From Argentina anserina (Eukaryota; Streptophyta; Magnoliopsida; Rosales; Rosaceae): 64,000 bases of DNA. Position 1 is the first letter of the stretch. Every line of letters begins with the position of its first letter. The stretch covers positions 22,456,395 to 22,520,394 of the forward strand of contig NC_065878.1 in assembly GCF_933775445.1 (NCBI RefSeq), in the 5' to 3' direction. Of this stretch, positions 13,401 to 25,300 are shown piece by piece. The translations under genes were made by a program, and so were the position numbers. The notes under the pieces are model-generated. The model saw only the letters and a program-made list of their open reading frames with translations, searched no databases and had not been told where the DNA came from.

Positions 13401-13561
13401 GATAAGTCAGGTACATATAGAACATTATGAAGTTCTAAAATAGGAGTGATACGAATTGACCCTCTCCCTAACACGGGAAAAACCTCACCATTGGCATTGG
13501 TAACATAAGACACTGGTGGAGAAGACAACTTAGTATTAAAGTAAGATTTATCATAAGTCAT
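10461..13561 (-). pseudogene. Broken copia pol (protease remainder, integrase, reverse transcriptase, RNase H)
   Basis: Several frames together cover pol. 13561-13169 is the region after the protease active site. 13107-12715 is integrase, with the zinc-binding CETC and the catalytic Asp residues in HSDVWGP and RSDNGGGEY. 12672-11365 completes integrase and enters reverse transcriptase ([32 protein letters not shown]). 11509-11237 contains the catalytic YVDDM. 11155-10461 is the connection and RNase H region (SSAEAEYRG, DNKAAI, RTKHVEVD). Frames change near 13560, 13110-13170, 12715, 11510, 11237 and 10760, so at least five lesions prevent one polyprotein. Mobility would need help from an intact relative. 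Confidence 0.93.
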
Positions 13562-13917
13562 ATGACAGATGCACCAGAATCAATAATCCAAGTATCAGAA
13601 CTAATAAAGTTAGAAACGTTTAAAGCCATCTTTCCACATGCTCGAGGTTTTGTAGTGGTAGAGATATTACCATTAGTGCAGAATTGTCCCACAAGATGTC
13701 TAGAATCATGTGAGAACTCAACTCTCCAACCATTCTGACCATTTAATTTTCGAATAGCAATCTCCGCATCACTAATATGAACAAAATCAATGAAAGCATA
13801 TCCCGGTGGTTTCTTTGCAACCCATACTCTTCTAATACTTCCAAACTTACGGAACAAAATCTCAAGCTCCCATTCTGAAAAACGAGAATCAAGATTCCCG
13901 ACATACAAACGAACCAT
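13558..13917 (-). CDS. RSZ21/22-like RRM fused to copia protease start
   Basis: An open frame of 119 codons from an ATG at 13917. Residues 1-73 (13917-13699) are a complete RNA-recognition motif. RNP2 reads LYVGNL, RNP1 lies in KPPGYAFIDF, and the end is NGWRVEFSHD. This pattern is the hallmark of plant RSZ21/RSZ22 (9G8-type) SR splicing factors. About 25 linker residues follow. The frame then reads TWIIDSGAS, the aspartic protease active site of copia pol, and stops a few codons later through a frameshift near 13560. No intron interrupts the RRM. The CCHC knuckle and RS tail of a true RSZ protein are absent, as is a normal copia gag. The likely role is RNA binding in place of nucleocapsid, but that is inference. 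Whether it is translated today is unknown. Confidence 0.82.
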   Translation of the reverse strand: MVRLYVGNLDSRFSEWELEILFRKFGSIRRVWVAKKPPGYAFIDFVHISDAEIAIRKLNGQNGWRVEFSHDSRHLVGQFCTNGNISTTTKPRACGKMALNVSNFISSDTWIIDSGASVI

Positions 13918-14560
13918 TTTTTTTGTTCGGGTGTACTGATCAAATTTGGTGGTACAGTGGGCCGGGTCGGAAGCCGGGTCGGGTCGGGTCGGACAATTTT
14001 CCTCCCTCTTCCCTTGCCCGTCCCCAATTTCCCTTCAATTTCCCCAAAAAACCCTATCCCACCCCAATCGCCGCTCCCTCTATCTCTCCATCAATGGATT
14101 TCCAAGCCGCACCTCCCCCTCCACTCCTCTGCTTCTTCTCCCAAATAGACTCCCCCTAGCCGCACCTCTCCCTCCCTTGTTAGCTCTTCCGAGTTGCTGG
14201 TGGAGATGATTCGGTGGTGGAGGCTATGCAGGTTAACACACACCGGCGCGTCAGAGCCGTGAGGGAGCAATGGAGTCGTGGAGGTGATTCGGTGGTGGAG
14301 CGGCGGAGTCGTGAAGGAGCCGTGAGGGAGCACCAGAGTGTCGTCGGAGGAAGGAGGTGGCGTAAGGGAGTCGGAGCCGTGAAGGAGCACCAGGACACGA
14401 CACAGATCGGAGCAGCAGCGCGTCGTCGGAGGCAGAGGCGGCGTCGGAGGACAGCGGGATATCGGGTTGGTCTTGCAGTGAAGTGGTGGCCTGAGATAGG
14501 AGATGCGGCCGGGACCGACTAATTGCAGCGGAAAAAAAACGAGACAAAGTCCTTTCGGAT
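13918..14560 (-). other. GC-rich untranslated leader of the copia element
   Basis: Lies between the primer-binding site and the RRM frame. It contains short internal repeats (for example GATTCGGTGGTGGAG twice near 14207 and 14286, and GGGTCGGGTCGGGTCGG near 13978). Many short frames open on both strands; none resembles gag. Part of it could be the 5' leader of the captured host gene. Confidence 0.5.
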
Positions 14561-14565
14561 CTTTG

Positions 14566-14576
14566 CTCTGATACCA
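14566..14576 (-). promoter_or_regulatory. Primer-binding site of the copia element
   Basis: Minus strand reads TGGTATCAGAG directly downstream of the 5' LTR: the standard plant copia primer-binding site for initiator methionine tRNA. Confidence 0.92.
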
Positions 14577-14750
14577 AGTTAAAACAGGTATGAACAATTC
14601 TTGTATTAATTGTTTGATATTGATACAATTCTAGCTATTTATAGGAACTGAATTAGACAATGACATTGTTGTTAGCACTATCTCTAATGATGAATCTAGC
14701 TGTTCTACCACCATGTTTATTGCTTTACACAGCTCACACACATGCTAACA
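14577..14750 (-). repeat. 5' LTR of the copia element (174 bp)
   Basis: Shorter partner of 10180-10384. It ends CATGCTAACA at 14750 and is followed by the right target-site duplication AAGGC. Confidence 0.93.
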
Positions 14751-15751
14751 AAGGCAGCTGCCTGATTTCGACCAAGATGTGTCCAATGGGCATTTTCGCC
14801 GTCTTGGGGTCTCTGCTGGAGGAAGCCTATGTGTGCTGTGTTATCGGAGGGCTGTTTGTGATTCTATGGATTTTTGGTTAATGAGAGAATATGAAGTGGA
14901 AGACTCGTGGTCTAAGCTGGTTAACTTGAAATTATCGGATCCTGAGCAGCAGCTATTTGGGGAGAAGCGGCTATTTGATTATTGGACAAGATTCTTGGTT
15001 ATGAAATGTTGCGCAATTCTTATAAACACTTACAACAATGCAATCAACTTTGTGAGAATTGACTACAAAGAAGGGAAGCTTGACCGGTACAACATTGAGG
15101 ACAGTCACTGTACGCCTGGTTTTGGTACTAAATATGAGGAGACTTTACTTTGGATCGATGGTTAGTTACTTCATCACTCTCTGCCTTTTTGCTTTGGAAT
15201 ACATATTGTCGATCTATTTTCTGTGCGTCTACTGAACCTGTGATTAAACGCTCAAATATATTATTACTTGTTAATATGTTCTGAAGTCGAGTTCCTTGTA
15301 TTCTTTTCTTATGCCATGCTCTAGTACTGGCTGTTTAGATAGTGTATTATGCGGTCATAGATTCACATAAACTCGATCTGCTGTCACACCTAGGCCAAGT
15401 ATAGGGAATCTAGCTAGTGTTTTGGTATGGTTTAACAAGAAGAGGAGCTGCATTTTAGGCACCATTACACTTTTATAGAAAGAGTCTGCGAACAATGACG
15501 TTGTTGTTGCTATATGACTCTATTCTCATTAGGAATGTTCTCTGTGGTCGGAATGTGGTTTTAAAGCTTCTTTTAGCACTGACGTCCTACTTGATTACAA
15601 TGTAGATCCTCCAGACAACCCCATTGTTTTAGATGTAGAACGAGCAATAGAGAGGGAGAGAATACGAGCTCTAAAAGAAGAAAAGAGGAAGGCCAAGAAA
15701 AAGAGAAGGAGAAGAGGTCACGGATGGACAATCCACAGCCGGGGGACATGA

Positions 15752-16474
15752 TCGAGAATGGAGTCTTTTCAGGGTTGCTCACATCAACTCAAGAAGGTTA
15801 TGAGTGAATGTGATTGGCTTAGAAGCCCCCGCAAACTAAATTTCGTTCTTATGAACTTGGTTCTGTCTACATGAAGCATTAATTTAGGATTTACTTATTT
15901 GCAGTAATGGGATTTGAAATCAAGAAAATTTGGATTATCGTGGTGAAAATCAATCTTCAACCTAGATGGCTAGATTGAACGAAACCAAGACCAACTCGTT
16001 ACCAGTTGGAACCATACCCGAGTATGGTTCTATAAATCTCTTAGAATTGCAAAATTTCATCAACTACAAATTTCTATTAGTTCTATAAATCGCAACGTTT
16101 CTATTAGTTCTATAAATCGCAACGTTTCTTATTAGAGAATTCAAAGAGAGGCACAAAATTTGCACATTTCATTCCTCTGATGTCTGCCTTAAAAAACATT
16201 ATGTTCGTTGCACTGTCCAAAATAATGTGAGTTACAGACTTACTCTAAGATGGTTACCCACATTATCATTAGTCAATACAAGTATGAAGCAACTCTGGCC
16301 TATACTCAAACCCTCAAAGCATAGCACTTGTTGAAGCTATCTTGGCCTTTCACTTCTGGCATTGCTTTCAGCAAATGTTATAAGTGCTTCTTAAGATTGA
16401 CAAAGGAAATACGTGTGCTTTTGAACTAGAAGAGTCATAGTTCAACTATCATTTTTATGTTTTGCTCTATTTTG
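15752..16474. other. Intergenic DNA with a short tandem repeat
   Basis: No gene is supported. A 27-bp unit (TTTCTATTAGTTCTATAAAT followed by CGCAACG) occurs twice head to tail at 16071-16124, and a third partial match lies just upstream. Confidence 0.5.
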
Positions 16475-16918
16475 TAGGGGTGGAAGTCGGTACCGAAAAA
16501 ATGATACCGAAACCGACCGTCCCGTACCGAATACTGACAGGTCGGGATGAATCGGTAAAATATCTTCATCCCGTACCGAACCTAATACTGAAATTTTATA
16601 AACGGTACGGTTCGGTATATGTATAATTCGTACGGAATGTATAAAATATATTAAATATATGCATTTTTAATATTTTTTTAGGTCTACATTGTACTTTTAC
16701 AGACTTAGAATATTAATTTACATTAGCTAATAGTTATAAATAGATAGAAATACATGCAAAAGTGTACAATTTTACCGAACCGAACTCATCCCGAATCGAT
16801 AGGTACGGGTTTGGTTCGGTATTAAGTTTCAAATTTACGATCCCCAACTAAAACCGAATAAATTATCGATATCGGTATCAGCCAAATCCCGAACTGAACC
16901 GTATCGGTCACAGCCCTA
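16475..16918. mobile_element. Non-autonomous hAT-type element (444 bp)
   Basis: Flanked by a perfect 8-bp duplication CTATTTTG (16467-16474 and 16919-16926), the length expected for hAT transposons. The ends read TAGGGGTGGAAG and, inverted, TAGGGCTGTGACC, so the terminal inverted repeats are short and imperfect. Inside are several TACCGAA/TTCGGTA motifs facing each other across an AT-rich centre. There is no transposase frame, so it would depend on a helper in trans. Confidence 0.85.
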
Positions 16919-16926
16919 CTATTTTG

Positions 16927-18367
16927 TCTTCCCTTGGCCTTGGTAGTTGGTGCTTGGCACAAAATGGAGTAATTGTTCTGGGCCAGAAAAAGGAATTCTA
17001 TTTCATGAGTCAGTTGATATACGTGGTTCACTAAATAGAAATAACGTTCGGAAGACGTTTTGGACCATTTATAAGCACAGTGAAGCCGAGCCACCTAACT
17101 ACCAAGTAGCATTCGTGCTTGATCCATATGTGCTACCACTCGTATGAACTTTTAACAGCTATTAGGAACAACAGTTTAACAAATTAGAGTAACTGCCTCT
17201 CGTGCAATTCTCTGGTAAGAATCTTTGTTCATGAGATCAGAGAAATTAACCCACTCATTATACAAATTAACAAACTTTCAACCCCAACTCTAACATTGTA
17301 AACTTAGCAAATGAATGAACCAACAAGAATCATCCAAGCATCACTTTGGCTCAAACATTGTAAGAACCAAGAAACTGCTGGAATTTAATTTGTGATCAAT
17401 ATCAGATATAAGAAGATAGACATTTGACCAAACACATATAGAAGATTATACGAAAACCACGTGATGTCCAGCCCTTATCCCAGACCAGGCACGTGACGAA
17501 TGACACCCAAAGTCCATCTTGTACACTCAAAACCCAGAAATGACATGTCTCTTCCATTAGTTCCATTGTTATACCATACTGTTTCCTCAATCATTCTAGC
17601 ACTAATTCTTTGTTCATAAAGCAAAAACCGACAGGGCACTCGGGTAATAAACTAATAATAGAACCTTTTAGGCAGAAAAGGGCAATGTCTATTCCTCAGT
17701 GCTCAACAGAAGCCGTAGTGATTATGAGTTTTTGGGCCATCAAAGTTTCCAAGGTGACCTATCAACCTCTGGAGTGTAAAACCCACATTTTCTATTAGCC
17801 TATAACACCTTCGGATTTGGTCAAATTAAGTTTTCACTCCACTGAGATTTCCAGATTAAGGAGGTTCCTCACTAAGCAGGTCATAAAAGACTGGATTTGG
17901 TACCCCTAAAAAAGGAGGAGGGACATTTACGTCAATTGAGATTGTCATCAGACCCTTTTTGAAAGCAAAAAGATAGCGGTAATGCGTTTCAGAGATCTCT
18001 TTCCTCTGTTTGAATTAACTATATAGATTCCATTACAGCGAAGCTTCTAATTGTGGGTTCTCCTGTAACAGCACATTTTGTTTTCTTATATTTCGATCTG
18101 GTTCTTATTCTGGTAGACTAGTTTATGCAGTATCTAGAGCTTACAGCTAGATGTGGAGGTTTAACAGCTACCACAGAGCCCTGTACTTGCTTTCGGAATA
18201 TTCTCTGTGTTTCAGAAATGGTGGGGAAGACAATACCTTACTTGCTTCTGACCGTTTTAGACTAACCCAGAAAAGAAGCAGACTTTGAGGAAAGAGGAGT
18301 GTGTTGGGTACTTGTTATAGACTATTTCTTTGAGATCTGAAACTCTAGGACTGTGAAAGTCTGAAAG
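16927..18367. other. Intergenic DNA and 5' flank of the NT-C2 coiled-coil gene
   Basis: No protein family is recognised in the short frames here (e.g. 16947-17147, 17610-17798). The final 350 bases probably contain the promoter and 5' untranslated leader of the gene starting at 18368. Confidence 0.5.
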
Positions 18368-21300
18368 ATGTTCAGGACATGGAGCAAGAAGAAGAAGATA
18401 AAGGCCATATTCCAATTGCAGTTTCAGGCAACAGAGGTATGTATCAGTTTAGTACTCGAGAAGTGGAAATGGGTTTTTGATATTGAGCTGAAATGTGGTA
18501 TAGTATTGTTCATTCATACCTGGAATTGCTTTCTCTCAGGTGCCAAAGTTGAAGAAGGCTGCGTTGATGATCTCTCTGGTGCCAGACGACGTGGGGAAGC
18601 CGACGGTGAAATTGCCGAAGACTAAGGTTGAGGATGGGACCTGTACATGGGAAAATCCAGTTTATGAATCAGTGAAGCTCGTGGAGGAATCGAAATCAGG
18701 GAAACTGAAAGAGAAGATTTACCACTTCATTGTTTCCACTGTAAGAAAGAGAATTCAGTTTCAGAGTTTTTGTACTGATGAGAATTGTTCTTGTTGGATG
18801 TTGTAATTCTTATGGGAATCATTTCAGGGAACTTCGAAATCTGGTTATCTAGGAGAAGCTTCAATTGATTTTGCAGATTTTGTGGCAGAAGCTGAACCCT
18901 TAACTGTCACTCTGCCACTTAAATTTGCGAATTCTGGTGTAGTTTTACATGTTAGTCTTTCTATCACTCTCACTTCTAGATCCACACATTGACACATACA
19001 ATGAATAAAACAGTATTTCAGTCTATTCACAACATAAAGAAATTTTAAATGTCATTGACAATAAGAATCTGATGCATAGTTAAATTCTTGAGGCAGGTGA
19101 CGATTCTCAGGGTGCAGGAAGATGGTGATTATAGGTGATTGTTCTATCTCTTTCACTTGAATTTTTCTTCTTTCCTCTAATAGTCTAATTTTGTATTATG
19201 ATTTTCTAAGTTTTCCCTATCTTTCCACTCTTTTACTAGTCAGTAATGAAATTCGTTGTAATTACAGAGAAACTGAAGACATTGAGGATCCTAGTCTTTC
19301 ACGCCATAGCAGTGTGGACATCCAGAACAGCAATTGGGATACAGATGGAAGCAACCACCTAAGTTATACTGAAGTATGTATTCTAGCATTTACTTATATC
19401 ACTTGACATGAAATATCTGAGCTCAAATGGTAGCTAGCGATAACCAACTAGTTTGACAAAGTTAAGGGGTTGGGAAACTAACTAGAGTCTGTTCTATGTC
19501 ATATTGTTGGAACAGAATGGAGCTTTTGATAGAAGAAGCAATGGCGCCAGTTCGGTATCACCCCACGAAAAAGACTCCATGCCTCGAAACGGAAAGAGTG
19601 GTACCACTGCAGCAACAAAATTAACCTTGGATTGGTCGTCAGATGAAAGCTCATTTGACTCACCAACTAGAGTTGAAGACAAGCCTCCAACGAAAAGAAT
19701 GAAAGATGTTTCAGGTGATCCCATTGAGAACCTAAGAAAGGAAAATGCAATGCTGTTGAGGCAGGCAGACATATCAGAACTGGAAGTACAGTCTCTCCGA
19801 AAGCAAGTGGCAAAAGAGAGCAGCCAGGGACAAAATCTTTCAAGACAGATAATTAGCCTTAAAGAGGAGAGAGACGCGCTCAAATTAGAATGTCAACAAC
19901 TAAACTCATCGCGGGGACGTGTTGAGGAGGTACATGCCTCCCGAAAATTGCAGCCCGCGGACAAAGATACAAGAGTGCAGTTAGAAGCAATGAAGCAAGA
20001 GCTTAGTCGTGAGAAGAAAGTAAGAGACAATCTTCACTCGCAATTGCACACAACGCAAGACTCAAATTCTGAGTTAGTCCTTGTGGTGAAGGATCTTGAG
20101 GATTTGTTGGAGAAGAAAAATAAGGAAATTTCTGATCTTTCAAGCAAGTTAGAAACTGAAAAGAATTCCAAACTAATGGGGAAATTTTCCATACATGACA
20201 CAGATGAGGATGACACCCATAATTCACTGGAAACTAAGAAGCAGACACATGCCCAGGAGGTAGAGTCATTGAAGCAGAAGCTCCGAGAACTTTTGACTGA
20301 AATGGACACACACGAGAAGGAGAGGGAAGAACAAGATGCGCATATTAAACGTCTCACCTTGGACTATGACCTTTTGAAGAAGAAAAACTATGACCTTTCT
20401 CTGAAGTTGGATCGAAACCAGGGAAAGCTACGAACAGAGATGGAAAATGAGCGTGCAGGTTATATTGCAACCATAAAAGAACTTGAATCTCAAGTGAAGA
20501 GATCAGAAGAAACAATTGAGAAGCAAGCTCATGAATTCGCAGAATGTTTGATCTCAATTCAGGAACTGGAAAATGAGGTCAAGTGTTTGGAGATGGAACT
20601 GGAGAAGCAGGCCAAGGGATTTGAAGATAAACTGGAGGATCTGGCGTATGCCAAAAATGAGCAAGAACACAGAGCCACCGAAGCAGAAGAAGCATTGAGA
20701 AAGACAAGGGAGAACAGTGCTGCTACGGCTGAGCGTCTACAAGATGAATTAAGAAAGCTTTCTGTGGAAACGACATCTAAGGTTGATGAGAATGAGAAGC
20801 AGACCACCAAAGCACGGGCAGAGGCTAATGACCTTCGCGTGCAGAACAGGGTTCTGGATGAGATGCTTCAGAAATCCAATGAACGGTTAGAACTTATCAA
20901 GGTCCAGATTGATGTGAAAGCAAAGCATGTAGAGGAGATCTCCTCAGAACTAGAAAACAAGAAGAAGCAGCTTGAATGTGCCGAACTGCATAAGGAAGAA
21001 AAGCATGAAGCTCTCACAATGAAAATACAAATGCTCAAAGCTGAGATAGAAAGGCTCACAGAAGAGAACTCTAACGTTACAAAACAAGAGGAAGAAAAAT
21101 TAAGAGGAGATTTGGATCAAATGAAGAAACTAATTGCTGAAAATCATTTGCTCATCCAGAATTTGAATGTTGAAAAGCATAATTTGGAGAGAAGATTTGC
21201 TTCATCAAAGCAGGAATCATTGAAAATGCATGAAGAGCTTACTAACATGAGATCCTTGAAAGATGAGAAGGAGACAACAATCACTCATCTCAAGTCAGAA

Positions 21301-21890
21301 GTAGACAAGTTGCGGACCCAGTACAATGAGTCAGAGAACACATTGCGTAAGGAAGCATTGGAAAAGGAAAACCTGAGTAAGCAAATACTTCAATTACAGG
21401 CTGGGTTAAAGAAGGAAGGAAGAATCAGCACTGCAGAGAAGAAGCTTAAAAAATACAATGGACAAGCTGCTATATCTAGTAATAACCAAAGGTACAAGGA
21501 TTCAATTTTGAACACTTGGACTGATCTCTGTTTGTCTCAACTAATTATTTTTATTCCCCACCAATGCTTATTTATTTATTTAACTATATCAAATTTTGAT
21601 CAAATTAAGCACATAATTTCAAAGTCAAAGGAGGTTTTTTAGGAAGGTCTTTTATAGGTTTCATTCTGTTTCACAGGAAGTCTGAAGATTCATCGGAGAG
21701 GGAGCATAATCATAAGGACTTGCTGACGGAGTTGACACTACTGAAAGAAAGAAACGCATCCATGGAAAAAGAACTGAAGGAGATGGAAGAGAGATATTCA
21801 GAGGTAAGTCTCAGATTTGCAGAGGTTGAAGGTGAAAGACAACAACTTGTCATGACTGTGCGTAACCTCAGAAGCAATAAAAGGAACTAG
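18368..21890 (+). CDS. NT-C2 domain plus long coiled-coil protein (myosin-heavy-chain-related family)
   Basis: Seven exons: 18368-18436, 18540-18740, 18828-18950, 19097-19134, 19268-19373, 19516-21491 and 21677-21890, giving 908 residues. Residues 1-145 or so form an EEIG1/EHBP1 N-terminal C2-like domain (MFRTWSKKKKIKAIFQLQF, CTWENPVYESVKL, GYLGEASIDFADF), which in this family binds membranes or small GTPase machinery. A Ser-rich linker follows (SRHSSVDIQNSNWD). From about residue 230 to the end the protein is almost continuous heptad-type coiled coil. The last exon codes for KERNASMEKELKEMEERYSEV and ends at NLRSNKRN. It matches Arabidopsis proteins annotated as myosin-heavy-chain-related, which lack a motor domain. 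The cellular role is poorly known. The fold assignment is firm; function is inferred from architecture only. Confidence 0.9.
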
Positions 21891-22303
21891 CACACTGAGC
21901 TGTTTCACTTAGGTTTGTACAGAATGCATAGTGAAGCAGGTTACGTTGAGGTGCTGAGCACTGGAGCAAAAATACAGGTGGGACTATACAGAGACGATTG
22001 TCAAGAAACATGTATACGAATTAGACAATTCTTCCTCATGGCTCTCCAATCAAATGTAATACAGAATCACCGGAAATAAAATCTAGCAAATTAGTACATT
22101 ACTTTGTATCAAGCTAGCTCTACTCATTTAATTATGATAACTTGTTCGAATTTTTTGCACCGACACACATGTGATGATCAAATTAAGCATCCAAAACAAT
22201 AGTTGTAAGGAAAAGTGTGGCTTTTATGTCTCAGATATTACACAATTCCAATCTAGCACGTGTACTGTAACTTAAGAAGTTTATGTCAAGCTTACAATTA
22301 TAT

Positions 22304-25300
22304 TCACAGACTCTGAAACTTTCTGCTTGGACCGTGTGCTTCATCACTCCACACAAGCTTCGTTTGGCTTCCACTCTTATTCGTCGCAAAAGATAAAGTC
22401 TGCAATTGATCAAGTAGAGAAATCAGAAAAGACAATTGATACTCGGTATGGAACTATCTATGCTAGAGATATAGTATATGCATGTAAATTGTAACATGCA
22501 AAAAGGAAACTACAAAGATGCCAGAAGGATAGTCAGACCAGACAACCTGTCTTGCTCTTTTATCAACTGGTGTCAGTGCAGTAAGAGGATATGCTGAACT
22601 CTTTTCAATCTTCGATGAGCGTGATGATTGTACTGGTCGCTTCTGTCTTTTGCGTTCTGGTAACTTTCTCGGAGTGCTACCACCTTCGTACTTAAAAAAT
22701 TCAAGAATAGATGGACTTCTTCTCTTAGTAACTTTAGGCACATTGCCTGAATACCCCGATATTGGGCTTGATAAGTCCCTTGGAAAGGACTGCTGGCGCA
22801 ATCGACTTTTCTCCTTGATTTTGTTTAGAAACTCTATTGTCCAGGGACTATTTTGTTGTGGAGTGTCTGAATGGAGAGCATTTGAGAGCTGTGTTCCTCC
22901 ATAAGGTGATATATCATTCTCATGGAGATGCATCCCTTGTATTCCACTGGACCTTTGCCTGAAACCCTTCTCTAAGAAATTGTTGTGTTGCCTTGGAGGT
23001 AAAACATCATTTTTTATCTCCATATCTGTGTAATTATTGGCACCAACTTCCGAATTTTCTCTATGTTCTTTTATAGGACTCCAAACAGTTGTACTTGATT
23101 CGATTTCTGCAGCTGTTGGGAAAGTTCGGTGACTGCCTGAACCAAAAGACAACTTCCTTGCAGCTTTATACTTTCTTGTTGTATCCGTTTCATGCTCAGA
23201 CATGGAAAATGGGAATTCTGTGGAGTTGTCGATAGAAGAAAAGTCCAAATCAAATATAGGACTCTCTGTCAGATCAATAACTTCTCCTTTTACATCCTCA
23301 AGCAGGTTTCTAGAGTTCTTCAGATCTCTGAATTCAAAGTTATTCATTGCCCTATTTAGTCCCTGTCTCTGACCTAATATCTTATCCTTCAGAAAAGAAA
23401 CAGACCTTTTTGTCCCACTTGATGGCTGATGCTCTTTGATATGAGAATCATATTGCTGAGGAACCCCAAAAGGATTCTTCATAGCCATATCCAGAACCTG
23501 TTCTTGATCGAACAAATCATTGTGAGAGAATAAAGGCTTTCTAAACTCATCAAGTATTTGAGGGCTTTTCGACATACATGAATCGTGTGGCTTGAAAGCT
23601 GCAGGAGGTTCCAGAATGGCATCAGTGAATATGTTTAATGGCTCCAGATGCAAAGACTCATTCATTTGTATATCATACTTTTCAGGACTATCATTGTACT
23701 TTCTTCTTTTTCTTTCAGAAAAATTCAAGTTATTTCTTCCCGAGTCTGGCCCTGAAGACACTGAAGAGGAGCAGTCTGTCATTATTGATTTAGAATCTCC
23801 ACGTTCACCATATCTGCATACAGCACTAAATAGTCTGAGACTTTCATCAGGAACATGATACCTTTGGATTGCATGGATCCTCTTTTCATTAGACCATCTA
23901 AGAAACTCAGTGAGAGACACTCCAGACGACAGTATTGCATGCGCTGACAAAGCATTAAGTGAAGGAAACTTGGTGAGGAATGATTCTGCAAGAGATTCTG
24001 ATTCAGGCATTTGAGGAAATACACCCCTAATCGACTTTGTGGCTCGTTCAATGCAGCTCAAGATTATCTCATCAGTCAACTCAGATGAATACGAGTTGAA
24101 AACCTGCAAATCAATTCCCAGACTTGCTGCTGCAGCATAAAGTCCATCTGAGGACTCCATTACAGTGGACAGGAAGCTGGTATCTCCTTCAAAGATCTGT
24201 AGAAAGAGAAAGCATACACTATAAACGCAGTTCAACACAGTCTAATTTCTGCCTGTTGCATGCTCTCCAAATATCAATTGGGATATAAAGAAATATAAAT
24301 AACAAAAAAATAAAGACTATAGCCATAGTTATGACAGTTACCAGAATGCAGCTATTGAAAGTTATACTCAGCATTGTCAAAACATTCATGGCTATGTTCT
24401 CAATGCACAAAGCTAAGCATGAAGAAGCTTCATCAAGAGCAGTTGCTTTCTTTCCAATGTTTCTGCAGTCATACCACACTAAACATACTGCAGAACTGAG
24501 TATGATGTCAATTGGTAGCTCTGAATCACGTTCTACAACTTGGGCACCTTTTTTCTCTATTGCAAGAATTTTTTGGTAAGTACTTCTTCTGGAGATTAGC
24601 ATTTCCTTGTCCAGGTTTTGAGTGTTCACAACAATGATCGTCTCAGGAAAAGACATGCTGCTCTGCTGAATATGGTCAGATTCTGTTGCAAATGGCATAG
24701 AAGGAATAGGATGTGGGATACTGCTGGCTTCAACTTCATCTGAATCTTCTTTAGATCTCATATTATACTCTTCTTGAGAAGGAAAACTGTTACAGAGTTC
24801 CTTTGACTTCTGCTCATTCCTATTGTCAACTTGAGCACAAACAGAATTAGATCGTTCTCCCTGGGATACAGCTGGTGTTAGCATACATATATATGGAGTG
24901 GTATGTTGTGAATCAAATAAGTGACGATATCGGAAACAACTCATAAGTGACAATATCGGAAACAATTATTACTAATGAGACTACACATAGACAGGTTTAT
25001 TAATATCATTACTGGACAAACCTTGGCACATGGAGCAGCTTTATCAGCAGTCATAACTGCATAATCACAATTTTCATCTGTAGCAGCCACGCGTGGGTTC
25101 AAGAAAAAGTCAATATCATTGAACTGTAAAATAGACTTAAAAAGCAATGAAGTCCTCTCAGCACCCTTTTTCTCTATATGCTGTCTCTTTTTCGGCTGAG
25201 CAAGATTGCCGCTAGACAATTTTGTGGAAGCATCTCCAAGAAGACCATTATCAATATCAATGCCAACAGAAAGCAAATCATGAACAGTTTTGCTTTCATC

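Larger units (their letters stand above)
10180..14750 (-). mobile_element. Ty1/copia LTR retrotransposon with a host-derived RRM in the gag position
   Basis: Complete 4571-bp element on the minus strand. In transcription order it holds: 5' LTR (14577-14750); primer-binding site TGGTATCAGAG (14566-14576), complementary to initiator tRNA-Met; a GC-rich leader; an RRM-protease reading frame (13917-13558); integrase; reverse transcriptase; RNase H (to about 10461); polypurine tract TTGAGGGGGAG next to the 3' LTR; and 3' LTR (10180-10384). The domain order PR-IN-RT-RH marks it as copia. A normal copia gag (the UBN2-like region plus CCHC knuckle) is not visible. The element sits inside a degraded F-box gene and is flanked by a 5-bp target-site duplication. 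The two LTRs differ by three substitutions and two length changes, so the insertion is fairly recent, although pol already carries several frameshifts. Confidence 0.93.
9487..15751 (+). pseudogene. F-box/FBA-type protein gene, frameshifted and split by a retrotransposon
   Basis: The N-terminal F-box is intact (MAGIDLPEDIIEKIFSRLPV, then KSLIRLTCVSK). The frame stops at 9745 after about 86 codons. Homology to the F-box-associated interaction domain then continues in shifting frames: GSCNGLMFVRGVWGDELFL near 9770, NPSTGLFKKF near 9838, SATDDYKVAV near 9936, and GTLSNKALHWLHQ to VVFDLAEEEFT at about 10090-10174. The copia element at 10180-14750 follows. The gene resumes at once with QLPDFDQDVSNGHFRRLGV and runs to 15160; a GT-AG intron may join a basic, Lys/Arg-rich last exon at 15606-15751. 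Such proteins normally give substrate specificity to SCF ubiquitin ligases. The early stop, several frameshifts and the insertion make a functional product very unlikely. The last exon is the least certain part. Confidence 0.85.

Noticed and set aside
14091..14628. Long Ser/Pro/Leu-rich minus-strand frames in the copia leader
   Set aside because: Three overlapping frames open together because of GC-rich simple repeats; none resembles gag.
16071..16124. 27-bp direct repeat considered as a CRISPR-like or regulatory array
   Set aside because: Only two adjacent copies and no spacers in a plant nuclear region; a simple tandem duplication.
19494..21059. Several Ser/Leu-rich minus-strand frames
   Set aside because: Antisense shadows of the coiled-coil exon at 19516-21491.
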